Shown: positions 45,227 through 59,300 of the stretch, in pieces
Position numbering within the stretch: position 1 is the stretch's first letter
Layout of the letters: each line of letters opens with the position of its first letter
Origin: Xestospongia muta
Taxonomy: Eukaryota; Porifera; Demospongiae; Haplosclerida; Petrosiidae
DNA: 64,000 nucleotides
Assembly (NCBI GenBank): GCA_963693285.1
Contig: OY848920.1
Span: 9,038,182-9,102,181 of the forward strand
Direction of reading: 5' to 3'
The notes under the pieces: model-generated
The model's input: only the letters and a program-made list of their open reading frames with translations
The model's database searches: none
Told to the model about the DNA's origin: nothing
Position numbers and translations under genes: made by a program

Positions 45227-46726
45227 GTCTCATATAAGAACAGCTGGAGTTTAATATACAAACATGAAGTCTTGAGTTTGTTTGTTAATACAAATGTTAT
45301 GATAACCACATGTTAAGTAAATTTGATTGGCCCACAATCTTTTTTATAGTTTTTAAACCCTGATTTTATCTTAAAACTGTAGTAGTATGACACAGAAAGT
45401 TACAAAAGCTGTAGTACATTAGCAGTGTGTGATAGAAATGCTTCACTTCTTGATAATAACTATTAGTCACACTTTTCATTGTACCATTCAAAGCAATTGG
45501 TCATGTTTAAAAGAGGCATACAAGTTAATAAAATATATCCTTGTCATAACATGTGGTCCAAAACAATCTTAGGATTGGAAAATATTTAAATATTTAATAC
45601 TAAATATGAACATCAATGTAGTGATCATAATGTTAAAAAGCAAAGAAACAAGATAGGAATAATAAACAGCATTTTGAGAATGTTTAGTATCTATCCATTC
45701 ATCCATCCATCTACTCATTGATCCATCAGTTCTATCCATTCATCCATCCATCTACTCATTGATCCATTGGTTCTATCCATTCATCCTAACCATTTGCCTC
45801 TTCTACAGCTATACTAAACTGTAGTGGTAAGATATGGAGAGTTACAAAAGCTGTAGTACATTAGCAGTGTGTGTATATAAAATACACACTACTTTATTAT
45901 ATTGTATACTATGGGAGTGTATTCTTATCATTATTTTCATAGTATTAGTTTCTTATCATAATTTTTCTCATCATGGGAATTACTACATAGTATCTGTAAA
46001 AGGGAATCTGTAAACAGTAGACTGGATGAGACTGGACTGGACATATAAATAATGAATTTAAGATAATATTCTAATATATAAACTATAGACATAACTGGGT
46101 AATCAGATAACTTCATTTGTGATTAATTAATATTACAGACTTTTAAATAAGTATTGCAATGCTCAGTGTGAACAGGTAATGGAATTGAACTGTCTTCTAT
46201 AGTAACAGTAATCCATCACTTTAAATATATATGCACTGGTTACAATTAGAGATAAGTAAAACAAAAATAAGAACAGCTAGATTTTAAGATACTAATGACA
46301 TGTCATTCTGTAATTTGCTTTGGTTACATAAAACCATTGACCATAGCAAAAGGAATGTACAGAATCTATTGAATCAACTTTTAATAAAAATAATAAATAT
46401 ATAATATCCCTAGCTACCCATGTGTAAAATATAATATTGATGTAAGCTTAATTATATGTCCACTTGCATTTAAAATCAATACATGTAATGGTTAATATGG
46501 TCATCCCTACAGATTAAGTACTACTACTACTACTAATAATAATAACAGGTTTTAATTACAAATACACATGACAACTCTTAATTTCTAAAGGGACTGTTAG
46601 CTATGATGGATGTTATATGACCTTTTGAGTGGAAACATGGAGGAACTACTTCACTTCCTGTGTAACATCCAATACACATTATTGTTATTCACTTCCACAT
46701 AATGTTCACAAACAATTATAACTTAC
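45227..46726. other. Long intron of Roco C
   Basis: No exon is recognised here, apart from the repeat-like CCATTCATCCATC runs near 45690-45790. Parts (45870-46720) are shared with the equivalent introns of B (37250-38080) and D (54230-55120). Confidence 0.55.
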
Positions 46727-46917
46727 TCATCCTCACTGACTTCCACTTCCTCCTCAAAGTCCTCATCACTAGACAAGTAGCTACTATTGATAATTAACAC
46801 AATAACAAACAAATTAATATAAAAGGTAGCTTACCATTCATTGTTAGTAGGCTTTCTCTTAACCTCCACTTCTTCCTCTTCTTCGTCCGTATCTTCATCA
46901 GGGCTGCTACTAGCCAT

Positions 46918-47915
46918 GATTGATTGAGCAAGGTCAGCTGAGTTGTTAGCCACACCCTCAAGCTTGTAAGCGTGAATAACTATTATGAATTAATAGTAGA
47001 GTTTTTGTTGGAGGTATTTCTAAATAGTTCACAGTCTTCCCAGTTGATCATTTTTAGTGACAATAGCAAAAACTATAGCCACAGGATTTATAACTCCTGA
47101 AATATTAAATTCCTCATGTGGTATACGAGAAATATTCACATCAGTGTATCCATTTTCTTTGAAGGTAGATATAAGTATCAGGTCCCCAGTAATACAATTG
47201 CAAGTCATGCTAACTCAAAGACACACTTCTAAAATCACAATGCAACATTGCCTATAGTATTTACTGTAAATAACAACTGCTCTAACTGCTAGACAACAAA
47301 TAGTATTCTGTTCTCTTTATACACAAAAAATAATATATATACTTAATGTTCAGTATTTGGATCAAATCAATTTTAAATCATTTCAACTATTAATCTATCA
47401 GTTGAACTATATCCTGTTTACATAATATTGTTAGTATAATCTACTGTAATTAAATCATTGTATATCTAACACATAATACCAGTGATATAGTAGTATTAAA
47501 ATAATTAATATGAACACTTATTATAAAACTAATGTCACTGGTTCATAAGTAGTTACTGCTAGAGTTTCCTCCCTTAGCCAGAGTTTGTATTTATTAGCTG
47601 CACAGGACAACATCACTATATTTAGGTCCTTACAACATGAAGGGGATAGACACTGAGGGAGTCACAAGATATCACCATTTTCACCAGTTTGTAATGCCTT
47701 TCAATAACTTACTCTTCTTGAACAATAATGAAATCAAAATTTATAATACTTTAAAAGAGCAATATAAGCAATATAAGATCAAGTTTACTAATGTAGACAA
47801 AAAAATGTGTGACATGTGTAATTAGTAAGTTTGTTTAATTTAAAAGATGTGAAATCTATGTAAGTTTGAATAAAATGTGTACTTTTAACAAGAGCAGTAT
47901 TTTAGTCTACTTGTT
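46918..47915. other. Spacer between Roco C start and Roco D end
   Basis: This is promoter-side sequence of C followed by the duplicated 3'-flank block (47225-47910). No gene is called. Confidence 0.65.
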
Positions 47916-50900
47916 CTAGAGATATTGTTGCTTTATCTTAGATGCAAGGTTTTCATCGGAGACAATACGAGAGCGAAGAGAGGAGACAATTGTCTGCCAT
48001 GTGTATGGTTTAGTAGGCTTTGGATTATTTTTCCAGAAATCAAGAACAGCATATAGTCGTTGTATAACATCATCATTACAACTTCGTATAGATTGCAAGC
48101 GATAATTTGGAACTTCAAGATAAATACCGATCTCAAACCATTTATGTGATGTTTCAGTTAACTCTTCCATTAGCTGAGTTGTTGTTAATTCACTGGAAGA
48201 GGATGGATAAGGGGCTAACCAGACACTTTCAGCCTCACTAGGTGAATACCAAACAGTACGAGGACGCATAGAACAGATCACTTCTCCTTCTCTACCTATA
48301 GTAGCAATGTGTGGTTTACTGCTAACTTGACAGCATTTATCAGCTCTGCAATAGAATGTACAATTTGGAATGTTGATCTTGTATTTCCTATTCTTGATTA
48401 CTTCCTTTAAACCATCTTCAAATGTCTCTCGTATTTCAGGAAGATATTTCCTGAGGTATTCCACTTCAGCTGAAGAATGGTAATGTACTTCAAGTTGATA
48501 AAATGAATCAACTACAGTGACAGCAATACGTAAACCAGATATTTCAAAACTCACTGCATTGTTATGAGGAGTTTTAAGAGGTAGATCAGGATCATCAACT
48601 AATAGCTTGTATCCTTTGTTTGATAGACAAACTACTAATGCACAAAACAATCCAGCAGGAACACAACCCTCAGAGAAATGGTAAAGTAATGGAGTAGTGG
48701 ATAGCTTACTTAAGTCATCAGGATTAAGAGGAAGCAATAGAGCAGGCATAAAGAACCTCTTGTCATCTAACTTTGAACAAATGTAGAGGAATTCAAAAAT
48801 TCTGGTAACCTCTGTTTCTGTGAACACTCCAGGTACGTAATGCTTAGAAAAATCCTTCAAAATTTGTAATGACACAATACCCTTCTTCACCATTTCTTCA
48901 TACTCTCCTCGATATGGTGGATACATTTGTTCTGTAAGTTCAGTCACTTTGTCAAGAAGTACTTGTGGTGTGGTGAACATTACATCTGGTAGTAAGTTGG
49001 GATAGTAAAGGATAAGGTTGTACTTGGCAAGAAATGTCAGAGCAGTACCAACTTCATCTTCATTTTCAAACTGGTATCGTTTGGATATTTCTTTAACTTC
49101 TGCAAATGAGAAGACACATCGATTGAGAGCTTGACTTTCCTTTTGAAGTGCTAGTTCTAGTACATGCCATCGTAATGGAATATCAACTTCTTCTGATACT
49201 GATGATGCAATACACTTTCTTAGCTCACAAACTACAGGATCATCAAATTTACCTTCTACAGCTTGTAGACCATTAACAGGATATATACACTGTTTGAAAC
49301 TAGAATCTCGAAACATCACTTGTTTCCTAGAGCCAGAGAACACTTCTACTAAATTTATTTCTTTGTCCTCTATTTTTTCTTCAATTTGTGATATTTGAAG
49401 TGCTTCCTGGTACTTATCATAGTAAGTACCAACTAAGGCTATCTGCATTTTAGTTTCTGGTGTACAATGAAGTATTCGTGCCTGTCGCTTCAAAATTTCT
49501 TGGTTAGTTAGAACATGAACACCAAGGCTAAGTTGTTTCCCATCTTTGGTCTCATAATCCATAAAAGGATGATCTGACAATTTCTCTGTTAATTTAAAAA
49601 CTTGGAGGATGACTGATGTATCTGGAATGAATGCTTGCAACACTTCTTGAAATTGTGGTTGCCCTCCAGAGTCTATGAAATAGATCCATTTTTGTTTGCT
49701 ATGAGATTCTGATACTCCTGCACAGGTAATTAATTCAGAGATAGTTGTATCATCTACATCCAAATTTGACATTAAAGTAGGGTCTTCTTTGTTAAGGTAT
49801 TTCATTTCATTTGCAATCATGTTCATTAGTAAAGTCTCATCCATCAACTCCCACTTCTCTCCATCAATCTGTCGATATCTATTATAACACACAGCACGTA
49901 TTGATCGTTCAGCACAATGTGTACTAGCTGATGACTTCACTGGAATACTAAATAGAAGACATTTGAGATGTGTCTTACCAACACGAGGAGGACCTTGACA
50001 GAGACACTTGGTAAGACATAGTCGTACTCTTCTACTTTTCAATGCTTTCTCGACAGTAAATGCTCTTCTAGTTATGGAGTAAATATAACTTATTGTAACT
50101 ATTCAGACAATTTGAAAATATATAAAATGTGATTATACATTATGAAATATATAATATACATGAACACTAACCTGTTTAATTCAAATATTCCCAAACTAAA
50201 TTAATGATATCAATACAATTAATCAAAAACAATACACTAACCTTGCTAATTGAGGTTGTTTGCTGTACATATAAAATTTATGCACAAATAAAGTAAGTAA
50301 ATTATAAACTAATTACTAACCTTATAAACTTGTACATTTGCCTATTAGTAAATTGAGGACATAATTATTATTTTATATTTATCATTTACTAACCTCATCA
50401 TATCTGGGTGTTTCCTAATAAAACAATAATGTACATGTACATGTAAATTTGTATCATAGAACCACTAACCTTCCCAATTCCTGATTTATCCTAATAGTAA
50501 ATTGGTCATATAAATTTACTTAAATTCATACAAAATCACTGCTAACCTCATCAAATCTGGGTGTTCCCTAATAAAACAATAATGTACATGTACATGTAAA
50601 TTTGTATCATAGAACAACTAACCTTGCCCATTTCATCTCTATCCTAATAGTAAATTGGTCATATAAATTTACTTAAATTTATACAAAATCACTCCTAACC
50701 TTGCCAAATCTGGGTGTTCCCTATTAAAACAATAATGTACATGTACATGTAAATTTGTATCATAGAACCACTAACCTTACAAATTCCCGATTCATCCTAA
50801 TGGTAAATTGGTCATATAAATTTAATTAAATTTATACAAAATCACTGCTAACCTTTCCAAATCTGGGTGTTCCCTATTAAAACAATAATGTACATGTACA

Positions 50901-53900
50901 TGTAAATTTGTATTATAGAACCACTAACCTTGCAAATTCCTCATTCATCCTAATAGTAAATTGGTCATATAAATTTACATAAATTTATACAAAATCACAA
51001 CTAACCTTTCCAAATCTGCATGTTCCCTATTAAAACAATAATGTACATGTACATGTAAATTTGTATCATATACCACTAACCTTCCCCATTCCATATACAT
51101 CCTAATAGTAAATTGGTCATATAAATTTACTTAAATTTATACAAAATCACTGCTAACCTTGCCAAATCTGGGTGTTCCCTATTAAAACAATAATGTACAT
51201 GTAAATTTGTATCATAGAACTACTAACCTTGCCAATTCATGATACATCCTAATAGTAAATTGGTCATATAAATTTACTTAAATTTACACAAAATCACTGC
51301 TAACCTTTCCAAATTTGGGTGTTCCCTATTAAAATAATAATGTATATGTACATGTAATTTGTATCATAGAACCACTAACCTTGCAAATTCTTGATACATC
51401 CTAATAGTAAATTGATCATTAAAATGTACTTAAATTTATACAAAATCACTGCTAACCTTTCCAAATCTGGGTGTTCCCTATTAAAACAATAATGTACATG
51501 TACATGTAAATTTGTATCATAGAATCACTAACCTTGCAAATTCCTGATCCATCCTAATAGTAAATTGGTCATATAAATTTACTTAAATTTATACAAAATC
51601 ATTGCTAACCTTGCCAAATCTGGGTGTTTCCTAATACAAATAATAATGTAATAACAACAATATAATGTACAAATCATCTAAATGATTGAATTGTTGAGTA
51701 CAAAATAACTAGTTAATCAGATTACTTTATTTGTGGTTAATTAAATTAGCTTGTGATAGCTAAAACAGAGAAAAGAACAAAGATGCTAGTGTCGTATTAG
51801 CCTCACAAGTCAGACCCTTTGCTTAGAGAGGAAGGGTCTGGTCTAACACACGTAGTATAGTTGTCTCCTTCCCCAGCATTCCTGGGGAAACCATTGTTTG
51901 GTCAAGAGGTATTTGAGCTAACCACAATGTTTTACATATTAGCATAAAAATGTTATGTGGAATTACTGCTAATGAAGTCTTCATGCGTTTCTTTTGGACT
52001 TGAAACCTTGAAACTCGAGAACCTGTACTTGTCCTGTTTTTTGTTCTTAGGTCTTTTCATAACCTAACAATTCGCTATCATATTCAGTGTGAAATTAATA
52101 AATCTCTTAAGCCAGTAAATAAATTATCTTGCTTGCTGCTGTGATGATGGAATATTGTCTTGGCTATGAAGTTGATACCATGTTTATATCAACATGTAAT
52201 CAAACCACAGTTATATAATGTTACATAGTTAATGAAATTCCTTTTGACAACTGTACTATAAGTGGTAGACCAGACCCTTCCTCTCTAAGCAAAGGGTCTG
52301 GCCTCGCGAGACTAGTCTCATATAAGAACAGCTGGAGTTTAATATACAAACATGAAGTCTTGAATTTGTTAATTTACATTTTAAGTAAATTTGATTAGGC
52401 CACAATCTTTTTTATAGTTTTTAAACCCTGATGTTATATTAAAGCTGTAGTAGTATGACATGGAGAGTTACAAAAGCTGTAGTACATTAGCAGTGTGTGA
52501 TAGAAGTGCTTCACTTCTAACTATTAGTCACACTTTTCATTGTACCATTCAAAGCAATTGGTCATGTTTAAAAGAGGCGTACGAGTTAATAAAATATATT
52601 CTTGCCATAACATGTGGTCCAAAACAATCTTAGGACTGAAAATAATATTTAATATGAACATCAATGTAGTGATGATAATGTTAAAAAGCAAAGAAACAAG
52701 ATAGGAATAATAAACAGCATTTGAGAATGTTTACATAAGTAGCTAAAGAACAAACCAATCATATAATATACAACATTATAATATAGTATGTCAATGTTAG
52801 CTATTATGTAGTTGTTATAGACATTAATTTATTATTATTCATTCATTAGATATCAACTTAAATGAGTATTTTTATTAACTGTTTTAACAACATAAGAGAG
52901 TCAATATTCCAATATTTAATGATAGAACTATTTTCTGTAGTGTTTATAAGCTATCTTTTTACCTTGTTGGTTATCAAATTACAACTGAGAAAAGCACTAG
53001 TTCATGAAATGTCCAGCTGGTTCATTTAACCAATGTATATTGTTATATAGGTTGTATATAGCAAACTTATTTTGATGTAAGAAAGTGAACATAATACTGT
53101 TTTGATTACTAATGTACTACAAATAAATACAAAACTCAGTTTACCATTCATTGTTAGTAGGCTTTCTCTTAACCTCCACTTCTTCTTCATCCATATCTTC
53201 ATCAGGACTAATAAAATATAAAAAAAACTTCACATAGACACGTAGGAATAGACTAAACAGTGTTACACTTTATAGGTGAGTGTACTTTAATAACACTATA
53301 TCTGACCACTGTTAAATTTCATTGGTTGATTTAACCAATATATGATTATACGGATTGTATATAGCAAACTTAATTGATGTAAAAGGTAATTATAATATTG
53401 TTTTGATTACTAATATACTACCATTTATGTAGTTAATGGTTAGAACCAATATATAAGTACATATATGAAGTAGAGGACAATACATTACCTGAAGTACTTA
53501 GGACATACAGCCACTAGGTTTATTGTAATTGGTATTAATTTAAAACTTCATTGAAATCTGGATCATTTCAATTTTAGATGAAATGGGACAATAAGTACAT
53601 TTTATTAGACCAAATAGGATCAGACAAAATGGCTATAAACTGATAAATTATGAACACTTAATGTAGGATACACTATAACCATGAGTGCACAGACAAATTA
53701 TAGAATTAAGACGTTAGTCCCTGAGTTTTTAAACTAATACAGAATCACTAACCTTTGTTGTCCCTGTTGATCTTGTTCTTCCCTAATATTATAATATATT
53801 AACAAACATTATATAATCATAAATTACTAACTCTTCCAGTTGTTTTTGTTGTTCTGTCCTATTAACAAAACAATGATAATTACATAATATATAATTATAC

Positions 53901-55316
53901 TAACCTTAACATTAACATATCTAGATGTTCTATCTCCACCCTAATAAAATTTAATAAACAACAATAAGAATATTAATATTCTCATATACTTGATACCTTT
54001 GACGCTCCTGTTGTTCCTGTTCAATCCTAAAATAAAGAAATAAGGTTACATGTCATCAATAGAATTATTAACCTTTCTATTTCCTCATAATCTTTCCTAA
54101 ATAATGAAATAATAATTTGTTATGATCATAGAAACACTTACCTTGTTAATTTGTCACTATAAGAATTAAAAAAGAACAATAAAAATATAGAAATGTTAAA
54201 TATAAAGTAAGTTATTGTACTTCTTTGTACAATATAATAACTGTTATTATTATATTACTATATTGTGTATATAAAATACACACTATTTTAGTGTATCATG
54301 TACTGTGGGAGTGTACTCTAATTAACTGTTTTCATAGTATTGGTTTCTTATCATAATTTATCTCATCATAAGAATTACTACATAGTATCTGTAAAAGGGA
54401 ATCTGTAAACAGTAGACTGGATGAGACTGGACTAGACTAGACATATAAATAATGAATTTAAGATAATATTCTAATACATAAACTATGGACATAACTGGGT
54501 AATCAGATCACTTCATTTGTGATTAATTAATATTACAGACTTTTAAATAAGTATTGCAATGCTCAGTGTGAACAGGTAATGGAATTGAACTGTCTTCTAT
54601 AGTAACAGTAATCCATCACTTTAAATATATATGCACTGGTTACAATTAGAGATAAGTAAAACAAAAATAAGAACAGCTAGATTTTAAGATACTAATGACA
54701 TGTCATTCTGTAATTTGCTTTGGTTACATAAAACCATTGACCATAGCAAAAGGAATGTACAGAATCTATTGAATCAACTTTTAATAAAAATAATAAATAT
54801 ATAACATCCCTAGCTACCCATGTGTAAAATATAATATTGATGTAAGCTTAATTATATGTCCACTTGCATTTAAAATCAATACATGTAATGGTTAATATGG
54901 TCATCCCTACAGATTAAGTACTACTACTACTACTAATAATAATAACAGGTTTTAATTACAAATACACATGACAACTCTTAATTTCTAAAGAGACTGTTAG
55001 CTATGATGGATGTTATATGACCTTTTGAGTGGAAACATGGAGGAACTACTTCACTTCCTGTGTAACATCCAATACATATTATTGTTATTCACTTCCACAT
55101 AACGTTCACAAACAATTATAACTTACTCATCCTCACTGACTTCCACTTCCTCCTCAAAGTCCTCATCACTAGACAAGTAGCTACTATTGATAATTAACAC
55201 GATAACAACAAATTAATCTAAAACTCAGCTTACCATTCATTATTAGTAGGTTTCCTCTTAACCTCCACTTCTTCCTCTTCTTCGTCCGTATCTTCATCAG
55301 GGCTGCTACTAGCCAT
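47916..55316 (-). CDS. Roco D: Roc-COR-Death protein with short array and diverged microexons
   Basis: The main exon (47916-50067) is open throughout. It keeps GPPRVGKTH, DSGGQPQF, VGTYYDKY, the COR region and the Death-like domain ending KIKQQYL. It is three codons shorter than A, C and E, through small in-frame losses in the linker between Walker A and G3. 5' exons: 55234-55316 (MASSSPDEDTDEEEEEVEVK), 55127-55183 (YSYLSSDEDFEEEVEVSED), then a diverged set DKLTR, KDYEEIER, IEQEQQERQR, VEIEHLDMLMLR, TEQQKQLEE and EEQDQQGQQR (about 54145 down to 53752), a second acidic exon SPDEDMDEEEVEVKRKPTNN (near 53145), and then about 17 array microexons (50394-51630). D therefore combines the stalk types of B and A. 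It is the best candidate in the cluster for a complete, intact gene. A MITE copy lies in one intron. Confidence 0.8.
50394..51630 (-). repeat. Array D: short 153-bp repeat with about 17 microexons of 21 nt
   Basis: Nine EHPD-type and eight MNQE-type segments. Units are more diverged from each other than in A, C and E (for example exon 50394-50414 reads KHPDMMR, and one intron near 51190 has lost an ACATGT). The splice-like borders and the 21-nt spacing are kept all the same. Confidence 0.85.
51798..52314. mobile_element. MITE with terminal inverted repeats, copy 2
   Basis: This is the same element as at 44709-45226, with ends TAGCCTCACAAGTCAGACCC and (reverse complement) TAGTCTCGCGAGGCCAGACC. 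It sits at the matching place in Roco D, so the insertion predates the C/D duplication. Confidence 0.85.
52315..53140. other. Intron sequence of Roco D, no exon seen
   Basis: AT-rich. It shares its first part with the Roco C intron (45230-45660). I find no convincing exon. Confidence 0.5.
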
Positions 55317-56315
55317 GATTGATTGAGCAAGGTCAGCTGAGTTGTTAGCCACACCCTCAAGCTTGTAAGCGTGAATAACTATTATGAATTAATAGTAGAG
55401 TTTTTGTTGGAGGTATTTCTAGATAGTTCACAGTCTTCCCAGTTGATCATTTTTTAGTCACAATAGCAAAAACTATAGCCACAGGATTTATAGCTCCTGG
55501 AATATTAAACTCCTCATGTGGTATACGAGAAATATTCACATCAGTGTATCCATTTTCTTTGAAGGTAGATATAAGTATCAGGTCCCCAGTAATACAATTG
55601 CAAGTCGTGCTAACTCAAAGACACACTTCTAAAATCACAATGCAACATTGCCTATAGTATTTACTGTAAATAACAACTGCTCTAACTGCTAGACAACAAA
55701 TAGTATTCTGTTCTCTTTATACACAAAAAATGATACATATACTTAATGTTCAGTATTTGGTTCAAATCAATTTTAAATCATTTCAACTATTAATCTAATC
55801 AGTTGAACTATATCCTGTTTACATAATATTGTTAGTATAATCTACTGTAATTAAATCACTGTATATCTTACACATAATACAGTGATATAGTAGTATTAAA
55901 ATTATTAATATGAACACTTATTATAAAACTAATGTAACTGGTTCATAAGTAGTTACTGCTAGAGTTTCCTCCCTTAGCCAGAGTTTGTATTTATTAGCTG
56001 CACAGGACAACATCACTATATTTAGGTCCTTACAACATGAAGGGGATAGACACTGAGGGAGTCACAAGATATCACCATTTTCACCAGTTTGTAATGCCTT
56101 TCAATAACTTACTCTTCTTGAACAATAATGAAATCAAAATTTATAATACTTTAAAAGAGCAATATAAGCAATATAAGATCAAGTTTACTAATGTAGACAA
56201 AAAAATGTGTGACATGTGTAATTAGTAAGTTTGTTTAATTTAAAAGATGTGAAATCTATGTAAGTTTGAATAAAATGTGTACTTTTAACAAGAGCAGTAT
56301 TTTAGTCTACTTGTT
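55317..56315. other. Spacer between Roco D start and Roco E end
   Basis: Promoter-side sequence of D followed by the duplicated 3'-flank block (55625-56310). It is nearly identical to 46918-47915. No gene is called. Confidence 0.65.
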
Positions 56316-59300
56316 CTAGAGATATTGTTGCTTTATCTTAGATGCAAGGTTTTCATCGGAGACAATATGAGAGTGAAGAGAGGAGACAATTGTCTGCCAT
56401 GTGTATGGTTTAGTAGGCTTTGGATTATTTTTCCAGAAATCAAGAACAGCATATAGTCGTTGTATAACATCATCATTACAACTTCGTATAGATTGCAAGC
56501 GATAATTTGGAACTTCAAGATAAATACCGATCTCAAACCATTTATGTGATGTTTCAGTTAACTCTTCCATTAGCTGTGATGTTGTTAATTCACTGGAAGA
56601 GGCTGGATAAGGGGCTAACCAAAGACTTTCAGCCTCACTAGGTGAATACCAAACAGTACGAGGACGTATAGAACAGATCACTTCTCCTTCTCTACCTATA
56701 GTAGCAATGTGTGGTTTACTGCTACTTTGATAGCATTTATCAGCTCTGCAATAGAATGTACAATTTGGAATGTTGATCTTGTATTTCCTATTCTTGATTA
56801 CTTCTTTTAAACTGTCTACAAATGTCTCTCGTATTTCAGGAAGATATTTCCTGAGGTATTCCACTTCAGCTGAAGAATGGTAATGTACTTCAAGTTGATA
56901 AAATGAATCAACTACAGTGACAGCAATACGTAAACCAGATATTTCAAAACTCACTGCATTGTTATGAGGAGTTTTAAGAGGTAGATCAGGATCATCAACT
57001 AATAGCTTGTATCCTTTGTTTGATAGACAAACTACTAATGCACAAAACAATCCAGCAGGAACACAGCCCTCAGAGAAATGGTAAAGTAATGGAGTAGTAG
57101 ATAGCTTACTCAAGTCATCAGGATTAAGAGGAAGCAATAGAGCAGGCATAAAGAACCTCTTGTCATCTAACTTTGAACAAATGTAGAGGAATTCAAAAAT
57201 TCTGGTAACCTCTGTTTCTGTGAACACTCCAGGTACGTAATGCTTAGAAAAATCCTTCAAAATTTCTAATGACACAATACCCTTCTTCACCATTTCTTCA
57301 TACTCTCCTCGATGTGGTGGATACATTTGTTCTGTAAGTTCAGTCACTTTGTCAAGGAGTACTTGTGGTGTGGTGAAGATTACATCTGGTAGTAAGTTGG
57401 GATAGTAAAAGATAAGGTTGTACTTGGCAAGAAAGGTCAGAGCAGAACCAACTTCATCTTCATTTTCAAACTGGTATCGTTTGGATATTTCTTTAACTTC
57501 TGCAAATGAGAAGACACAGCGATCGAGAGCTTGACTTTCCTTTTGAAGTCCTAGTTCTAGCACATGCCATCGTAGTGGAATATCAACTTCTTCTGATATT
57601 GATGATGCAATACACTTTCTTAGCTCACAAACTACAGGATCATCAAATTTACCTTCTACAGCTTGTAGACCATTAACAGGATATATACACTGTTTGAAAC
57701 TAGAATCTCGAAACATCACTTGTTTCTTAGAGCCAGAGAACACTTCTACTAAATTTATTTCTTTGTCCTCTATTTTTTCTTCAATTTGTGATATTTGAAG
57801 TGCTTCCTGATACTTATCATAGTAAGTACCAACTAAGGCTATCTGCATTTTAGCTTCTGATGTACTATGAAGTATTCGTGCCTGTCGCTTCAAAATTTCT
57901 TGGTTAGTTAGAGCATGAACACCAAGGCTAAGTTGTTTCCCATCTTTGGTCTCATAATCCATAAAAGGATGATCTGAAAATTTCTCTGTTAATTTGAAAA
58001 CTTGGAGAATGACTGATGTATCTGGAATGAATGCTTGCAACACTTCTTGAAATTGTGGTTGTCCTCCAGAGTCTATGAAATAGATCCATTTTTGTTTGCT
58101 ATGAGAAATGGATTGCGATATTCCTGCACAGGTAATTAATTCAGAGATAGTTGTATCATCAACGTCCAAATCTGACGCTAAAATAGGGTCTTCTTCTTTG
58201 TTAAGGTATTTCATCTCATTTGCAATCATGTTCATTAGTAAAGTCTCATCCATTAACTCCCACTTCTCTCCATTGATCTGTCGATATCTATTATAACACA
58301 CAGCACGTATTGAACGTTCAGCACAAGATGTACTAGCTGATGACTTCACTGGAATACTAAGTAGAAGACATTTGAGATGTGTCTTACCAACACGAGGAGG
58401 ACCTTGACAGAGACACTTGGTAAGACATAGTCGTACTCTTCTACTTTTCAATGCTTTCTCGACAGTAAATGCTCTTCTAGTTAGTTTAAAATATATAAAA
58501 TGTGATTAACCTGTGATTAACACTAACCTGTTCAATTCAAACATTCCAATACTAAATTAATGATATCAATACAATTAATTAAGAATAATATACTAACTTT
58601 CTCGATTGAGGTTGTTTCCTGTACATATAAAATTTATGTACAAATAAAATAAGTAAATTATAAACTAATTACTAACCTTATAAACTTGTAAAATTGTCTA
58701 TTAGTAAATTAAGAACATAATTATTATTATATATTTATCATTAACTAACTTCATCATATTTGGGTGTTCCCTATTAAAACAATAATGTACATGTACATGT
58801 AAATTTGTATCATAGAACCACTAACCTTGCCAATTCCTGATTCATCCTAATAGTAAATTGGTCATATAAATTTACTTAAATTTATACAAAATCACTGCTA
58901 ACCTTGCCAAATCTGGGTGTTCCCTATTAAAACATTAATGTACATGTACATGTAAATTTGTATCATAGAACCACTAACCTTGCAAATTCCTGATTCATCC
59001 TAATAGTGAATTGGTCGTATAAATTTACTTAAATTTATACAAAATCACTGCTAACCTTGTCAAATCTGGTTGTTCCCTATTTAAACAATAATGTACATGT
59101 ACATGTACATGTAAATTTGTATCATAGAACCACTAACCTTGCCAATTCCTGAATCATCCTAATAGTAAATTGGTCATATAAATTTACTTAAATTTATACA
59201 AAATCACTGCTAACCTTTCCAAATCTGGGTGTTCCCTATTAAAACATTAATGTACATGTACATGTAAATTTATATCATAGAACCACTAACCTTGCAAATT

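Larger units (their letters stand above)
39246..46917 (-). pseudogene. Roco C: Roc-COR-Death gene with one nonsense codon
   Basis: The main exon (39246-41406) has the same length and phase as in A and keeps GPPRVGKTH, DSGGQPQF, VGTYYDKY, COR and the Death-like domain. In the strand after G3, the codon for Gln in SVILQVF is changed to TAA (complement of 40932-40934), which would end the protein before COR. No other break is seen, so the loss is recent, or it is a null allele or an assembly error. 5' exons: 46835-46917 (acidic first exon, as in D), 46727-46783 (YSYLSSDEDFEEEVEVSED), a 30-nt exon 44438-44467 (KDLSFQELER), then about 36 array microexons (41680-44400) and the proximal exons as in A. 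A MITE lies in the long intron. The Q/E-rich diverged exons of B and D are absent. Confidence 0.8.
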
